DNA from: Austropuccinia psidii
Taxonomy: Eukaryota; Basidiomycota; Pucciniomycetes; Pucciniales; Sphaerophragmiaceae
Assembly: GCA_023105745.1 (NCBI GenBank)
Contig: JALGQZ010000007.1
Location: 1,318,592-1,382,591, forward strand
Reading direction: 5' to 3'
Length of the DNA stretch: 64,000 nt
Shown: piece after piece, positions 1 to 10,439 of the stretch
Layout: every line of letters begins with the position of its first letter
How positions within the stretch are numbered: position 1 is the first letter of the stretch
Notes under the pieces: model-generated
Databases searched by the model: none
Told to the model about the DNA's origin: nothing
What the model saw: only the letters and a program-made list of their open reading frames with translations
Position numbers and translations under genes: made by a program

Positions 1-38
1 TATCTAGTTAAAAATATTACTGTACTTTTTCGGCCCTT

Positions 39-2100
39 ATGTCATCTTTCAAGTCACATAAATCCCGTTCAGGTTCTGTTCATGACTCAAATAGTGAATC
101 TAGCATAGAATATGTTCAAACACAGTCACCATTGAGTCCCAACATTCCTCTCACAACCCCTATCGCATCCTCAATGAATGTATCAGGTCTTAACATTGAT
201 GTGGGCAATCCAAAGGCTCCAACTTCAAGCACTTGGTCGATCCCAAATATTTCCGTCACTCCAATTCCCCCGAATCCCACTAATACACAAATTCATGTGT
301 CTCAGGGGCCAGAAGGCACACCTCAAATCTCCTCACACGCTAATCCCCAATCAAAATTTCCACGTGAGTTCCTCCTTAATCCCGGTCGGAGTCCAGTCGC
401 ATCCCAGGATCCCTTTGGCCAAAGTAAACAGCCAACCCTCAATATTCCATCAGGATCGCAGGTTCATGTGGGTGATGAAAGGCGCGTGGATGGGGGGCGA
501 CGAAAAAGACCTTTGGAAAATGTATCTTGGAGCGGTCTGTCGGAGGGAAATCCAGTATTGACGCTTCATCAAAGTAAGTCATTTGAATTTTGGAGTAGAA
601 ACTTATTAATGATTTGATATGTTTGTTTCATGGGTTAGACATGGCACCTAAAGGCAAGTCAGTCCGATCTCAGGAGCCAATTGAAGATCGTGAGGATGAC
701 CAGTCTTCATTAATGTTTTGATGTGTTAACTGATGATTTGCATAGCAGGGGATGAACTTTATGCGTCTTCACCTCTGGTCCATAAAGATAAAGTCAGTGG
801 ACGTCATCATCCATATGCCTCCAAACCAAGAACGGGTCATGCCAGTACATCAAGAGAAACAATGGTGGATGATGAGGATGAGAACATGTCTCCGACTCAA
901 AGTGAAAGAAATGATGAACCAAGGAGGGACAATTTCACAGCGCATGAGCAAGGCACTCAATCAAATAGTGAGTTCACCCATCCTCAGCTGGGCCTCGCCC
1001 AGAGTATGCTTGAACAATCCGAGGTCAGACAGCAAAGGAACCAGGCCCGCAAAGCTCACAATGTGGCGAAACGTGCAAGCCAGAAGGAGCAACAAAAATG
1101 GCTGAAGGCAGAACTTCCAGAGAATGTCCATGGAATGAGATCAGCAGTACACGCACATTGCCTGTTCCTACTCAAAGTTAGGGATAAGGATTTTTCCTCA
1201 CTACCAACACCACCCAGCACAGAAGAGCGTGAAATTGCAATTCAAGTGGCTGGTCATCTCGGTTATGTCCCCGAGGATGTGTTCAATGAGCCATCAACAC
1301 AGGTTCAGTCTCAGGGTTTCCAAAGCTACTGCGAAAATGAGCTCCACAAGCTAGGACTAAAGCGATTCACTTGGGACTGGGAGAGCTCATGGCAACATCC
1401 GTTCAACGAGCTGATGTCTATGGTGTTTTACCGTACATTCCGTCTCGCACTTGTCAGCACTGAGTATCATCACTACTGTTGGAACAAGGATCATAACAAC
1501 TATGGGGTCGTGGCGGCTTTAATGGAGCGATATTTCACTTATTTGAAAAGAGAATGGAAGTCTATTCAAAAGGATGCCGAGTATTTGGTAAAAAAGAAAG
1601 AGAATCAAAAGCTTGCAAAGATTCGTCAAAGAGTTAGTTACTGTATCTCTTCTTCATTGTGGACCAAGTCTGATGATGATCTACTTGATTATGTGCAGAC
1701 CTGTGAGCGCCGTCGTGAATGGTGTGATACGGCTAAATTTCCCATCCTAGCATCACAATTCAATGACCCTCGAGTATGCTCAGATACTGAGGAGGTACTG
1801 GAAAATGGCCGTCAAGTTTACCGCAAAGTGGGATTACGCTGGCGCTCCCAGTTATTTAATGATTTGGTATTGAAAATGGATAGAGACATAGAGTTTTGTA
1901 ATCGGATTAAAAAAAAGGGTAAAAAAACTATTGATAGATTGCCAGAATTACGATCGACAGATGATGGTGATATTCCGGAAGGCCTATCATTTCAGGTATT
2001 TGATCAAGATTGGCTCAAAGGCTGTAGTAAGATGCAGACTAGCGCCCTCAAGATACTTGACATGCCAGTTATTAGGCCTAATGGTGATGCTCTGCAATAA
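39..2100 (+). CDS. Orphan 645-aa protein, three exons
   Basis: Model: exons 39-573, 639-689 and 749-2100, 1,938 nt in phase. The donors are GTAAGT at 574 and GTGAGG at 690, and the acceptors end at 638 and 748; a branch-like TTAACTGAT precedes the second acceptor. The first ~180 residues are Ser/Pro/Thr-rich and probably disordered. A basic Arg/Lys/Gln-rich coiled-coil-like stretch follows, then a compact alpha-helical domain rich in Trp, Tyr and His with a Lys-rich segment (KRIKKKGKKT-like), ending near VIRPNGDALQ. I recognise no catalytic motif. It resembles in style the large anonymous families of rust genomes, some of which travel with transposons, but this is an impression only. It converges on the SNF2 gene, whose stop is about 300 bp away. 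The exon structure is well supported; the function is unknown. Confidence 0.72.
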
Positions 2101-2406
2101 CTTAGTAATTGGTCACGGTATAGCACTGTGACAAATTAAAATTTTGTGAATTATTTGTGCAGGTGTAATAAAATCTGATTATTATCTCTTAAGGATGCAA
2201 CAACTTGCTAAATATGTTAGAATATAGACAATATGAATTGAAATGTATCACCGTCTCCCTTGCAATAATACTCTATTGCTCATTTTCATTGAGGAAATAT
2301 TGAAGAAGTTCGATCCAGCTCATGGTGTTCATAATTGTGGACCTGTGCCAGAGTCAACAGGAGTTATCAACTTTGTCAATCACAAATTATATAATATCAG
2401 TAAGGC
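2101..2406. other. Convergent intergenic region
   Basis: About 300 bp lie between the stop codons of two convergent genes. It holds no credible ORF on either strand (the small + frame at 2243-2449 runs over the last SNF2 exon). It presumably carries both 3' UTRs. I see no repeat or RNA gene. Confidence 0.6.
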
Positions 2407-4839
2407 TCACGCAGTTAATGATTTTTTCTTTTCTTGGACCTATTGGTAATTGGAATATGGCATTCCCATAAGGAATGATTTCAGAATAGTAATACAATCA
2501 AGTGAAAGATGAGCTTGAAAGGTACCTTCCGCATGTTGACCTCAACTGAATGAGGAGTGATATAGTGGATGACCTGTACAGGTCGTTGTTGGCCAATACG
2601 ATGTAGACGATCAACAGCCTGAGCCTCAATGGCTGGGTTCCAATTGGGCTCCTGGAAATGTGGATGTCAGGGTCCGAAAATCAGGGGAGAATTTTGGGGG
2701 GCCCCTCACCATTAAATAGACTACATTAGCACAAGTTATATTGAGGCCAGTTCCAGCCGCGGCAATGGATGCAATGAGTACTTCACATTCAGGATTATTG
2801 AAGAAATTCTCAAGCGCCTTGTCCTGCGCTCGTGGTGTAATTGTTCCATCAATTCGTGCTGAAAGGATAGAGTGATGGGCAAGAGCAATACCAATTCTAC
2901 AATATAAAAAAGTCAGATGGAGTCAATTGGTAATGGATGCATATTAGAATTAACGCACAAATCTAGAAATTGGGTCCATTGGGTATAAACCACCGATTTC
3001 GTTGGACCACACCTTGTTTGTTTATTCTTCATTAAGCTTTGTAGGAGGTGTGCAATTTAACTACTCATCATGCATGTTTCCACATCCACAATAGTTCGTG
3101 TGATTCTTGGGGAGTTATCCTGAGTGCTCCTGCCCTCGGGGTCTTCCAGCTCCGCCTCCGCAATTGTGTTAAGCATGATGTGATGGTTACAACATATTCG
3201 CAGCTTATTAATATTTCTGAAAAACTCTCCTGGTCCTTTGCTTTTGGATGATAGGAATTCTTCATATAATGTGGAATATTCTTGCTGCATGGTCGGGTTG
3301 AGTGGGAGCAGCTCATAATGATGGCTAATAGTGGGGAGAGATTCGAGATGTGTGGTTTTGGTGCGGCGCAAACTTAAATGCCGCAATGCCAAATGCAAAA
3401 TATCATTGCAACCTTTTGAAAGACTACTCAGGATGAATGGTGACCAGTTATCTTGATCGGCGCTCTGGGGTTGAGTGATGAAGGATATTATGCCCAAAAG
3501 GTCATAAATGGTGTTGTGAATAGGTGTGCCCGTTAAACATATTCGACGGGATGAAAGGAGGCTATTAATGGCACGGTGAGTGGCAGTGTATTGAGAGCGA
3601 ATATAGCTATAAGAGGGGGCAAGGGTTATTGGATATAAAAGGTAATTTGAATCATTTAAGCTCAGCCACTCACTGTGCTTCATCCAAGATTATACGATGC
3701 CAATTGATTTGAAAAATGAATGATGTAGAGGGATTGGTTTGCTTAAATTCTTGGGTGATAGTATTGTAAGAAGTGATGATGATATCATATTTTAAGATGT
3801 CGGCTTGGGATAATGAGTGACGAGTGGGACCATGGTAGATTTTGGCATGCAGTGCTCCAGCCTGAGCATGCTTGGATATTTCTGATTGCCAGTTGGTAAT
3901 TAAGCGAGGGGGGCAGATGATCATGGTGGGCGTGGAGCGATGGGGGTTTGCAATCATCCGCTCCTTGGAGGTACCAATTAGAGCAATGGCCTGAATGGTT
4001 TTACCTAATCCCATATCATCCGCAAGCAGTCCTCCAAGAGGGGTATTGGTCGAAAGGGATTCAAATGAGCTAACGACCTTGTTTGTAATGATGTGCCTGG
4101 CATTAAAAGTGGATCCTGGGGGTGAGGTTGCCCAAAGGTTACGGGCTGATTGGCCATTGGGGATTTCTCGATCCCAGAGAAAAGCTAGTCCGGTCTTTTG
4201 ATGAGGGAGGAGGGGGGTTTGAATAATGGCATGGGGCGGGGTCATCATGGGGAGGTCTGATCCACTGGGTAATTGTATCAGTTTTTGCTTGGAAATCAAT
4301 GATGAAACAGCAGGATATGAAGCAGGCGTCGAGTTTGAAGCGGGAAATGTCGGAGTAAAGAGTTGACATTGACAATGAGTAGTACAGTCATATTCTTTGG
4401 GCATTTTAAGCTTGAAATCTTGTGTTCGAAAGCTTTCCATTATGAATAGAACGTTTGGATACCATGTGAAGAACATCAATGCTAGATTTGGTTTCTGAGA
4501 TGAGGAGGGATCATTGGCATCAGTCATAAATACTCCCTCAACGAATAATATTTGAGTAGGATTGGATTGGCAATTTTCAATCCATGCCCCACCAGGACCA
4601 CAGTGCATGAACGTTTTGGGTGCCCCAAGGAATGGTATCAACGTTTGGGAAAGGGTTCCCGGGAGAGAGCCAATAGCATGCTGGTGATTGGGGAGATATA
4701 CGAATATGTTGTGTTGATTGTGCCATAGGATAATCCAAGAACCTAAGTGGGAATTCTCAGGCTTTAAGGTTATATCACTATTTATTTGAATACGAATATT
4801 AATCATCCCAATGCAAAGTGGTTGTGAAGGGGTTGACAT
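2407..4839 (-). CDS. SNF2-family helicase-like ATPase (Rad5/HLTF/Ris1-like), one in-frame stop
   Basis: Five exons on the minus strand: 4839-3674, 3606-2959, 2896-2710, 2651-2526 and 2439-2407, totalling 720 codons in phase. The N-terminal ~200 residues are HLTF/Rad5-like in feel. A Q-motif-like LLPHQKTGLAFLWDRE is near residues 210-225, Walker A DMGLGKT at 275-281, and DEAH at 386-389 (split by intron 1). LTGTPIHN is motif III. Helicase C motifs follow: KSVVYTQWTQFLDL, IAAAGTGLNIT (motif V) and QAVDRLHRIGQ (motif VI), ending in the typical VQEKKKSL tail. Such proteins translocate on DNA and remodel chromatin or repair intermediates in the nucleus. TAA at 3059-3057 replaces the Lys of the conserved SSK motif that opens helicase C, so the copy is either a fresh pseudogene or makes a truncated N-lobe protein. 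A sequencing error cannot be excluded. Confidence 0.85.
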
Positions 4840-5339
4840 GATGGCTATTTTGAATTATTTGGGGACAGTTGGGAATTATATGATCGGGAAGGGTTAGCTA
4901 AAGGGAATGAAGAGGAATAAGCGCAGGTGGGGAACTTATATGAGTGGCAGCAACAGGCCAAAAGGGGGATGGCCTGTGGTTACGTGCATGGTCTTGATGG
5001 AGGTGGGCCTCTTGGGCTCATAATTTTCATATCCGATTTGGGGCATATATCAAGGCAAGGTGGCCAAAATGTGGGTGCACCATTTGACTGCTGGATCTGC
5101 AGCGAGTTACGAAACCTTTGGTGGAACAAGGCTGACATTAGCACATCCGAAATTGGGTGGGTTGTAGCAGCTTATTGTGGAGGGCATATTAGAGGCATGC
5201 AGTCATGTTCGCTGGTGTGACAGCGAACAATGAGCGTATCCTCCCCAGGTTAATTGTTCACAGGGACCTACTGGGCAATGTTGGCAGTTTCAAAGGGCAA
5301 TCTCACTGTGGGGATGTTTGTGTGTGGGCGGGTGAGATA
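4840..5339. other. Upstream region of the SNF2 gene
   Basis: This stretch includes the promoter side of the minus-strand SNF2 gene. A 97-codon frame at 4927-5220 (+) has no recognisable motif, splice context or codon character, and I do not call it. No clear TATA element was seen. Confidence 0.4.
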
Positions 5340-5363
5340 TGTTTGGTGGCATGCCACCGAACA
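5340..5363. repeat. Near-palindromic 24-mer, copy 1
   Basis: The 24 bases begin TGTTTGG and end CCGAACA around a perfect GGTGGCATGCCACC core, with one mismatched pair in the arms. Related copies are at 10291-10314 and 12220-12243, with a degenerate one at 15080-15108. This copy lies between the SNF2 gene and the zinc-cluster gene. Function unknown. Confidence 0.7.
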
Positions 5364-5504
5364 TGACTTTGGTTTGGCCTGAAGTTTTTTGCTGACTGAT
5401 GCATACTGGGCTTTCAGGGGGGAATGTCTGGGATGATCAAAGGGGGCGCCAGCCGTGAGCCGTGATCCACATATACATTCACCCCTATGGCGTTTGAGGC
5501 GAGT

Positions 5505-5920
5505 ACTAATCCACCGAGATTGGCTTTGGCCTCTTTGCCTCACGCGCGTACAGAACTCCGGAGAAAGAGGCCACACGCCCGAGGAATTTTTTGGCTGCAA
5601 GCCAGGTGCCACAACTTGCGCGGGGCGTGTGAGAACGTGAAGAAAATGACCCGCGGTGGGAGATACCCACGCGAACTTGACCAGCCTCAGCAATCATAGG
5701 CTGGAATTGTTATTCTAATGTGGATGAGGCTGAAGCGAATCCACACTGATTGGCCTCAGGTTTCCACGCGCAAGCGGGTGAGCGTCTGCAGTCAAGCTGA
5801 CAACCCGACCAAGAAAATAGGCAGCTGGAAGACTGGCAGTAAAATGTCTTCCAGGCGTGTGAAAGTTGCCTGTGTATGACCCATCGGGGGTGCGTATGAA
5901 AGCGTGTGGCTGCCCGACAA
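5505..5920. repeat. Two diverged direct copies of ~180 bp
   Basis: Copy 1 (~5505-5690) and copy 2 (~5735-5920) share blocks in the same order: AATCCAC..GATTGGC, a CACGCGC block, a ..GGC.GC.AG..GG block, GGCGTGTGA(G/A)A and TACCCA/TGACCCATCG-like ends. They look like an old tandem duplication. Open frames on both strands here are short and have no motif. Confidence 0.4.
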
Positions 5921-5959
5921 TGAACAAGCGGGCCAGTCATTGTTTGCCCCAACAATGGC

Positions 5960-6561
5960 ACCGGAGTGAATCAACTCTTTGTGTTAGACCCAAATATTAA
6001 GTCATCCCATTAAGACCCACTTACATTAACTTGGATTACATGCGCATCTGTGCCGTAGTTAGGCAGAGCTGTCCAACAAGGTGCATCAAAGGGATGCAGG
6101 TGAGAGATATGACTCGATGGCTTGACGTTATTGCATGTTACATTGTTGAACAGCTTTTTGCTCTGCCCCGCAGTACATTTACAAAGGTGTACTGCGTACT
6201 ACAGTGTCGACTGTACTGTACAGATCAGGAAGGTGTAATACTACTTGAGCCTGCATCCATCTAGCAAATGTGCATGCACCTTCCGATCGTTTGCATTTAC
6301 GTAGCTCATGTGCCACATGCTCAGCATTGCGTTTCACCCGATTTGCACACGCAAGCTGAGCATGTCATGGTCAAAAGCACCGTGAGAAAGTGCTCAGTAA
6401 AGCCATGGAATGAACTTTTTTGCAATAGTTCATTGGAAGGCTCAGTTTGGAGCACTTCACCAAAGCGTGTGAAATGCTGCACCTGGCTGAAATGTCATCC
6501 GATGCTGTGCCAAATGCTCAGAGTGCGCACATACAAAAACGACTGAGCAATGGCTCAGCAT
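5960..6561. other. Intergenic, no gene seen
   Basis: I see no credible gene. Two short + frames (6031-6264 and 6268-6546) lack motifs or homology I recognise. From about 6290 the sequence becomes rich in TGAGC/GCTCA words, which continue through the next repeat. Confidence 0.45.
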
Positions 6562-7263
6562 GGTGCATTTGATATTGTTATATCTATAGTTCAATCACTG
6601 TGCAATTCCAATGTTCAGCCACTGAGCATTTCAATTATGACCCGAAAGCAAACCTGAGCAATGGGTCGAGGCAAGCTCACGCTGTATTCACTTGTCTTGC
6701 AGCCCCCCCCTTTGTTCACATACTATTACCAGGCCATATGGCCGGTAATCTCGCCGCGGTCACTTGTGACCAAATGCACCGGGTGCTTTTCTGCATGGGT
6801 CACTTGTGGATTGCACCCACAATGCACATTCAACATGGGCCTCACGACCACCCTCCTGGGTGATCGGGTGGCTATTTAAGGAAACAAAGGGGATTTGACT
6901 CAGCTTGACAATTCAATAAATTGCAATACTCAGCGGTGCATTTGATATTGTTATATCAATTGTTCAATTACTGTGCAATTAAAATGTTCAGCCACTGAGC
7001 ATTTCAATTATGACCTGAAAGCAAACCTGAGCAAGGGGTCGAGGCAAGCTCACGCTGTATTCACTTGTCTTACAGCCCCCCCCTTTGTTCAAAGACTATC
7101 ACCAGGCCATAAGGCCGGTGATCTTGCCGCGGTCACTTGTGCATTGCACCCACAATGCACAATCAATAAGGGCCTCACGACCACCCTCCTGGGTGATCGG
7201 GTGGCAATTTAAGGAAACAAAGGGGATTTGACTCAGCATGACAATTCAATAAATTGCAATACT
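6562..7263. repeat. Tandem direct repeat, two ~330-375 bp copies
   Basis: Copy 1 is 6562-6934 and copy 2 is 6935-7263. Both run from GGTGCATTTGATATTG through GTTCAGCCACTGAGCATTTC, a C-rich tract, a GGCCAT..GGCCGGT.ATCT block and GGGTGATCGGGTGGC, to TTTAAGGAAACAAAGG and TGACTCAGC. Copy 1 carries about 40 extra bases near 6768-6808 flanked by repeated GTCACTTGTG. A short third fragment follows at ~7264-7297. Each copy contains TGACTCA (6896-6902 and 7229-7235), the consensus of Gcn4/AP-1-type bZIP factors. The block lies directly upstream of the zinc-cluster gene and could be promoter DNA. Confidence 0.75.
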
Positions 7264-7339
7264 CAGCTTGACAATTCAATAAATTGAAATACTCAGCCAG
7301 ACCCCCATTGTTCTTCTGCCTCACGCGAGCATTTCACTT

Positions 7340-7428
7340 CTCAGTTGCAGCATTCGCTGAGACTCAGCTTCAATTTTGCCCACACGCCTTGAAGCTGAGA
7401 CTTTTGCGGGTGCTGCAACTGCTGAGAT
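7340..7428. repeat. Imperfect inverted repeat upstream of the zinc-cluster gene
   Basis: The left arm (~7340-7372) and right arm (~7389-7428) pair through TCTCAG, GTTGCAGCA and TCAGCTTCAA, with small bulges and a loop of about 16 bases. The innermost stem is ACTCAGCTTCAA against TTGAAGCTGAGA. It sits just upstream of the TATA box and may be a regulatory dyad or the remnant of a small inverted-repeat element. Confidence 0.6.
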
Positions 7429-7447
7429 CGTCTCAGCTTCACCTTGG

Positions 7448-7454
7448 TATAAAA
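7448..7454 (+). promoter_or_regulatory. TATA box of the zinc-cluster gene
   Basis: TATAAAA lies about 430 bp before the ATG, followed by a pyrimidine-rich leader (7480-7760). The leader appears to contain an intron that ends immediately before the start codon, so the distance to the transcription start would be normal. Confidence 0.55.
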
Positions 7455-7878
7455 GACCATCTTCACACGACACGCACTTCACTTTCTTTCTCACCCGCTC
7501 CACTTCGCTCAACCTCACCCGCGTTTGTCCTTCTTGTGCGTATTCCCCCTCGTCTTCCTGCCTTTCCAGTCTTTTCTTTCGCACTCGACTAACCCCACTC
7601 CCCTTCCTGCTCGCTTTTTGTTTTTCCTGCTAATACTTTCAGAACCCCACTTCTATCTACTTTGTACGTTTTCTCCAATTAAACTTTCGTCAACATTATG
7701 TACCGATATTAATATTTTTCTTTCTTCACGACTTCCTTCCAGACTTTTAAAAACTTCTGACTAGAGCGTTTTTATATTGATTCCGTTTTAAATTTATATA
7801 AATCATCGTATGTCTTCCTTTTCTTTCTTGATTGCTTACTTTCTATTCAGTTACTAACCTGTTTTGTTTTGTTTTTAG

Positions 7879-9287
7879 ATGTCGTGCACGTTATGCACCA
7901 AGCGGGGTATCCCCTGCATTCGCTCCTCGACGACGAACGACGCTTGTGATGCTTGCCGACAAGCACACAAGAAATGTTCGTTTGTTGTCCGCCCCTTCCG
8001 ACCACGAGGCCAGACGAGTTCTCGCCCAAGACGCCCTCGCGAGGACTCCTTTGTGGTCGACGATGATGAAACCATTTCCGAGCGTGAATGGACGCCGGGC
8101 CCCCAAACAGGCCAACGGGAACGATTCCGGACGATTAGCCCTGTCCCCTCCAGTATCGATTTGTCCACTCCCCCTCCTAGGCCACCATCCGATGGTCACT
8201 TCACTCCTCGACCGGAGCGAAGTGATTATCCGGCCGATGAAGGATGGCGATGGCAAGAGGACATTCGAGCTTGGGCTGATCGTCACCATGTCTTGTCACC
8301 GATGGGATTCAAACGCCAAAGTAAGTTTTATTTCTCCTCTTTATCTCATTTCTCTTCACGCAATAATACTGACTTTTTTCCATTACTCATAGAACCAAAC
8401 CCCCCGAATCCCCCCCGACACGACTCTCCCGTTCCCAGTTTGCCTTGCGAGCAAACCCCCCGGCAACCCACTCCAGGCCCGAGTGGCACCCGATGGTCTG
8501 AGGAATTATTCCGTGGTAAGCAGCCAAAGTTTCATTTCATTTTCACTTTCACTTTCGAGTAGAGTGAACTGACTCTTACTCCTTTTTTAGAACCCTCCCG
8601 AACCAAAGAGCCACCTATTCCTGGCCCGAGTCCATCGTCCCAACCACCTGAGGACGATACGACTCGTGAGCCAGAACCTGAGGTGGCTCCTACGCAATCC
8701 ACGGAGGAACCTTATGGTAAGTCACCCCTTCTTTCTCTTCAATCCATATTCACCTTTCCTCATTTTTTCTTCGACCGTCTCCAGATCGTCCCGCCACTCC
8801 TCGCTCGATCATCATCATCGACGATACGCCCGTGGGATCACCCCATCCCCCTCCCCCTTCTTCTTCACCGACTCCACCATCTTCCCCTTCCACTCCAACC
8901 CCGGTTCCCTCCCCAGAGATCCCTTCCAGTGCCCCCGAGAACCCCAACGCCTCCTCCCCCCCGGTGCCAAGCTCGTCTCATTCTCACGATGACGCTCGCC
9001 AGGAATTCACCGACCTGCGACCGACCCTAATGATTCCTCGAGCCATCGTCCACGATTCGATCAACCGAATCTTGTTGGAGCATCGTCACTTGCTCCACAT
9101 GATTCCTTTCGTGGATGCAACTCATCGAAATGAGATGCACCGGGAATTCCGGGAGGAACTAAACTCCCTCCTTGCCCAGGCACTGGAGGCTTATCCAAAG
9201 GAGGACATAACCGGGATGGTCTCCAAATTCCTCGAAAAATCAAAATTTAAAAAAAATGTCATTATTTCCTCTTTTTATTTTTTGTAA
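7879..9287 (+). CDS. Cys6 zinc-cluster-like, Pro-rich protein, 397 aa
   Basis: Exons 7879-8320, 8393-8515, 8591-8716 and 8785-9287 (1,194 nt, all phase 1 junctions, donors GTAAG(T/C)). The ATG follows directly after a TTTTTAG acceptor, so a 5'-leader intron is likely. Residues 1-33 carry C3-x2-C6-x6-C13-x9-C23-x2-C26-x6-C33, which fits the fungal Zn2Cys6 pattern, followed by a basic RPFRPRG..RPRRPRE stretch. The middle ~200 residues are Pro/Ser/Thr-rich and disordered. The C-terminus (~290-380) is helical (IPRAIVHDSINRILLEH.. through EDITGMVSKFLEK). A DNA-binding regulator is the natural reading, but the cluster starts at residue 3 and no fungal-specific middle homology region is visible. It could be a lineage-expanded family of other function, possibly transposon-linked. 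Confidence 0.78.
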
Positions 9288-9680
9288 TACTTTCTTTTGA
9301 ATAAAATATTTGTCTTAAATTATTGTTATGTTCAAATTCTATTACATTCTTTGTTCACGTAAAAATTACTTATTTCCTCCTTAGAGAAAAACCCTGATTG
9401 CGTGAGAATTATTTTTGTAAGTGCCCCACCAAGAGTTTGAGTGAGTATTTGTTTTCGTGAACCTCTTTTTCTCAAAATGCGCCAATAGTTGCCGTTATCC
9501 TCTCCTATATTTTCTTCTCCCATGGTTTAGAGCCATACCCATTCTTAACTGTAAAAAAGCGGGAGGTTCCCGTATGTGAGCAATCGAGTCCAGATTCGTG
9601 AAACATGGCCTTTCCTATGGTCACACGCTATTAGTCTTACTCATGTATTGAATTGTTTAAATTGGCTAGAACCTTCACAA
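9288..9680. other. 3' flank of the zinc-cluster gene
   Basis: AT-rich sequence with no credible gene on either strand. It presumably includes the 3' UTR of the upstream gene. Confidence 0.5.
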
Positions 9681-10269
9681 GCGTAAGGATTGGCGTGTGA
9701 CTTGTCGGGAGGCTGCACAGGCGTAAGGATTGGCGTGTGAATTGTTGGGAGCCTGCACAGGCATAAGGATTGGCGTGTGAATTGTTGGGAGCCCGCACAG
9801 GCATAAGGATTGGCGTGTGAATTGTTGGGAGCCTGCACAGGCGTAAGAATTTGTCAGCATTGTTGGCAACCCTCCCATGCGTAAGGATTGGCGTGTGAAT
9901 CGTCGGAAGCCTGTACAGGCGTAAGGAATTTTAGCACTTTTGGGACCCTCCCCAAGCATAAGGATGGGCGTGTGAATTGTTGGGAGCCTGCACAGGCATA
10001 AGAATTGGCGTGTGAATTCTTGGGATCCTGCACAGGCTAAAGAAAATTTCAGCACTGTGGGGAAGCTTCACAAGCGTAAGAATTGGCGTGTGAATCGTCA
10101 AAAGCCTGTAAAGGCGTAACGATTGGCGTGTAAATTTTCGGGAGCCTGCACAGGCCCAAGGATTGGCGTGTGTAGCGTTGGCACCCCGCATAGGCGTAAG
10201 GAACTTTCAGCATTGTCAGAACCTGCACAAGCATGAGGATTCGCGTGTGAAGCATTGGCATCCTGGACA
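9681..10269. repeat. Minisatellite 1, ~37-40 bp unit, about 15 copies
   Basis: Units begin GC(G/A)TAAGGATTGGCGTGTG and end in a CCTGCACAG-like block. Two types alternate: a 40-bp type with GGCGTGTGAATTGTTGGGAG, and a shorter 37-38-bp type with TTTCAGCA.TGT. Several overlapping frames stay open on the minus strand (between 9641 and 10375), giving Cys/Ser/His/Ala-rich translations. These follow from the repeat and are not called as genes. The array ends just before a near-palindrome at 10291. Confidence 0.85.
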
Positions 10270-10290
10270 ATAGCAACAAACCAGGACAGA

Positions 10291-10314
10291 TGTACGATGG
10301 CATGCCACCGTACA
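10291..10314. repeat. Near-palindromic 24-mer, copy 2
   Basis: It begins TGTACGA and ends CCGTACA, with a TGGCATGCCA core. It lies between minisatellite 1 and the 3' end of the TET-like gene. Confidence 0.7.
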
Positions 10315-10439
10315 TAATCCACTTCACCCCTTTTTCATGTGAGACACCCCATCTCCCGCACTCGAATCCATCCAATCCTGGTGTATATTGTCCTCTGCCT
10401 TACCTCACCATTACTTACCCAACCCACTTGCAAATCTCC

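Noticed and set aside
4927..5220. 97-codon + frame
   Set aside because: No motif, no splice pattern, and no coding character I can see.
5268..5974. Several 60-140 codon frames on both strands
   Set aside because: Overlapping, motif-free, and lying across diverged direct repeats.
7832..8392. 186-codon + frame and minus frames over the zinc-cluster gene
   Set aside because: They are shadows of the spliced 397-aa gene, whose four exons join in phase.
9681..10269. Possible CRISPR array
   Set aside because: Units are contiguous, diverged tandem repeats without unique spacers, in a eukaryotic genome.
9641..10375. Overlapping minus-strand frames rich in Cys, His, Ala and Ser
   Set aside because: They are translations of minisatellite 1; several frames are open at once.
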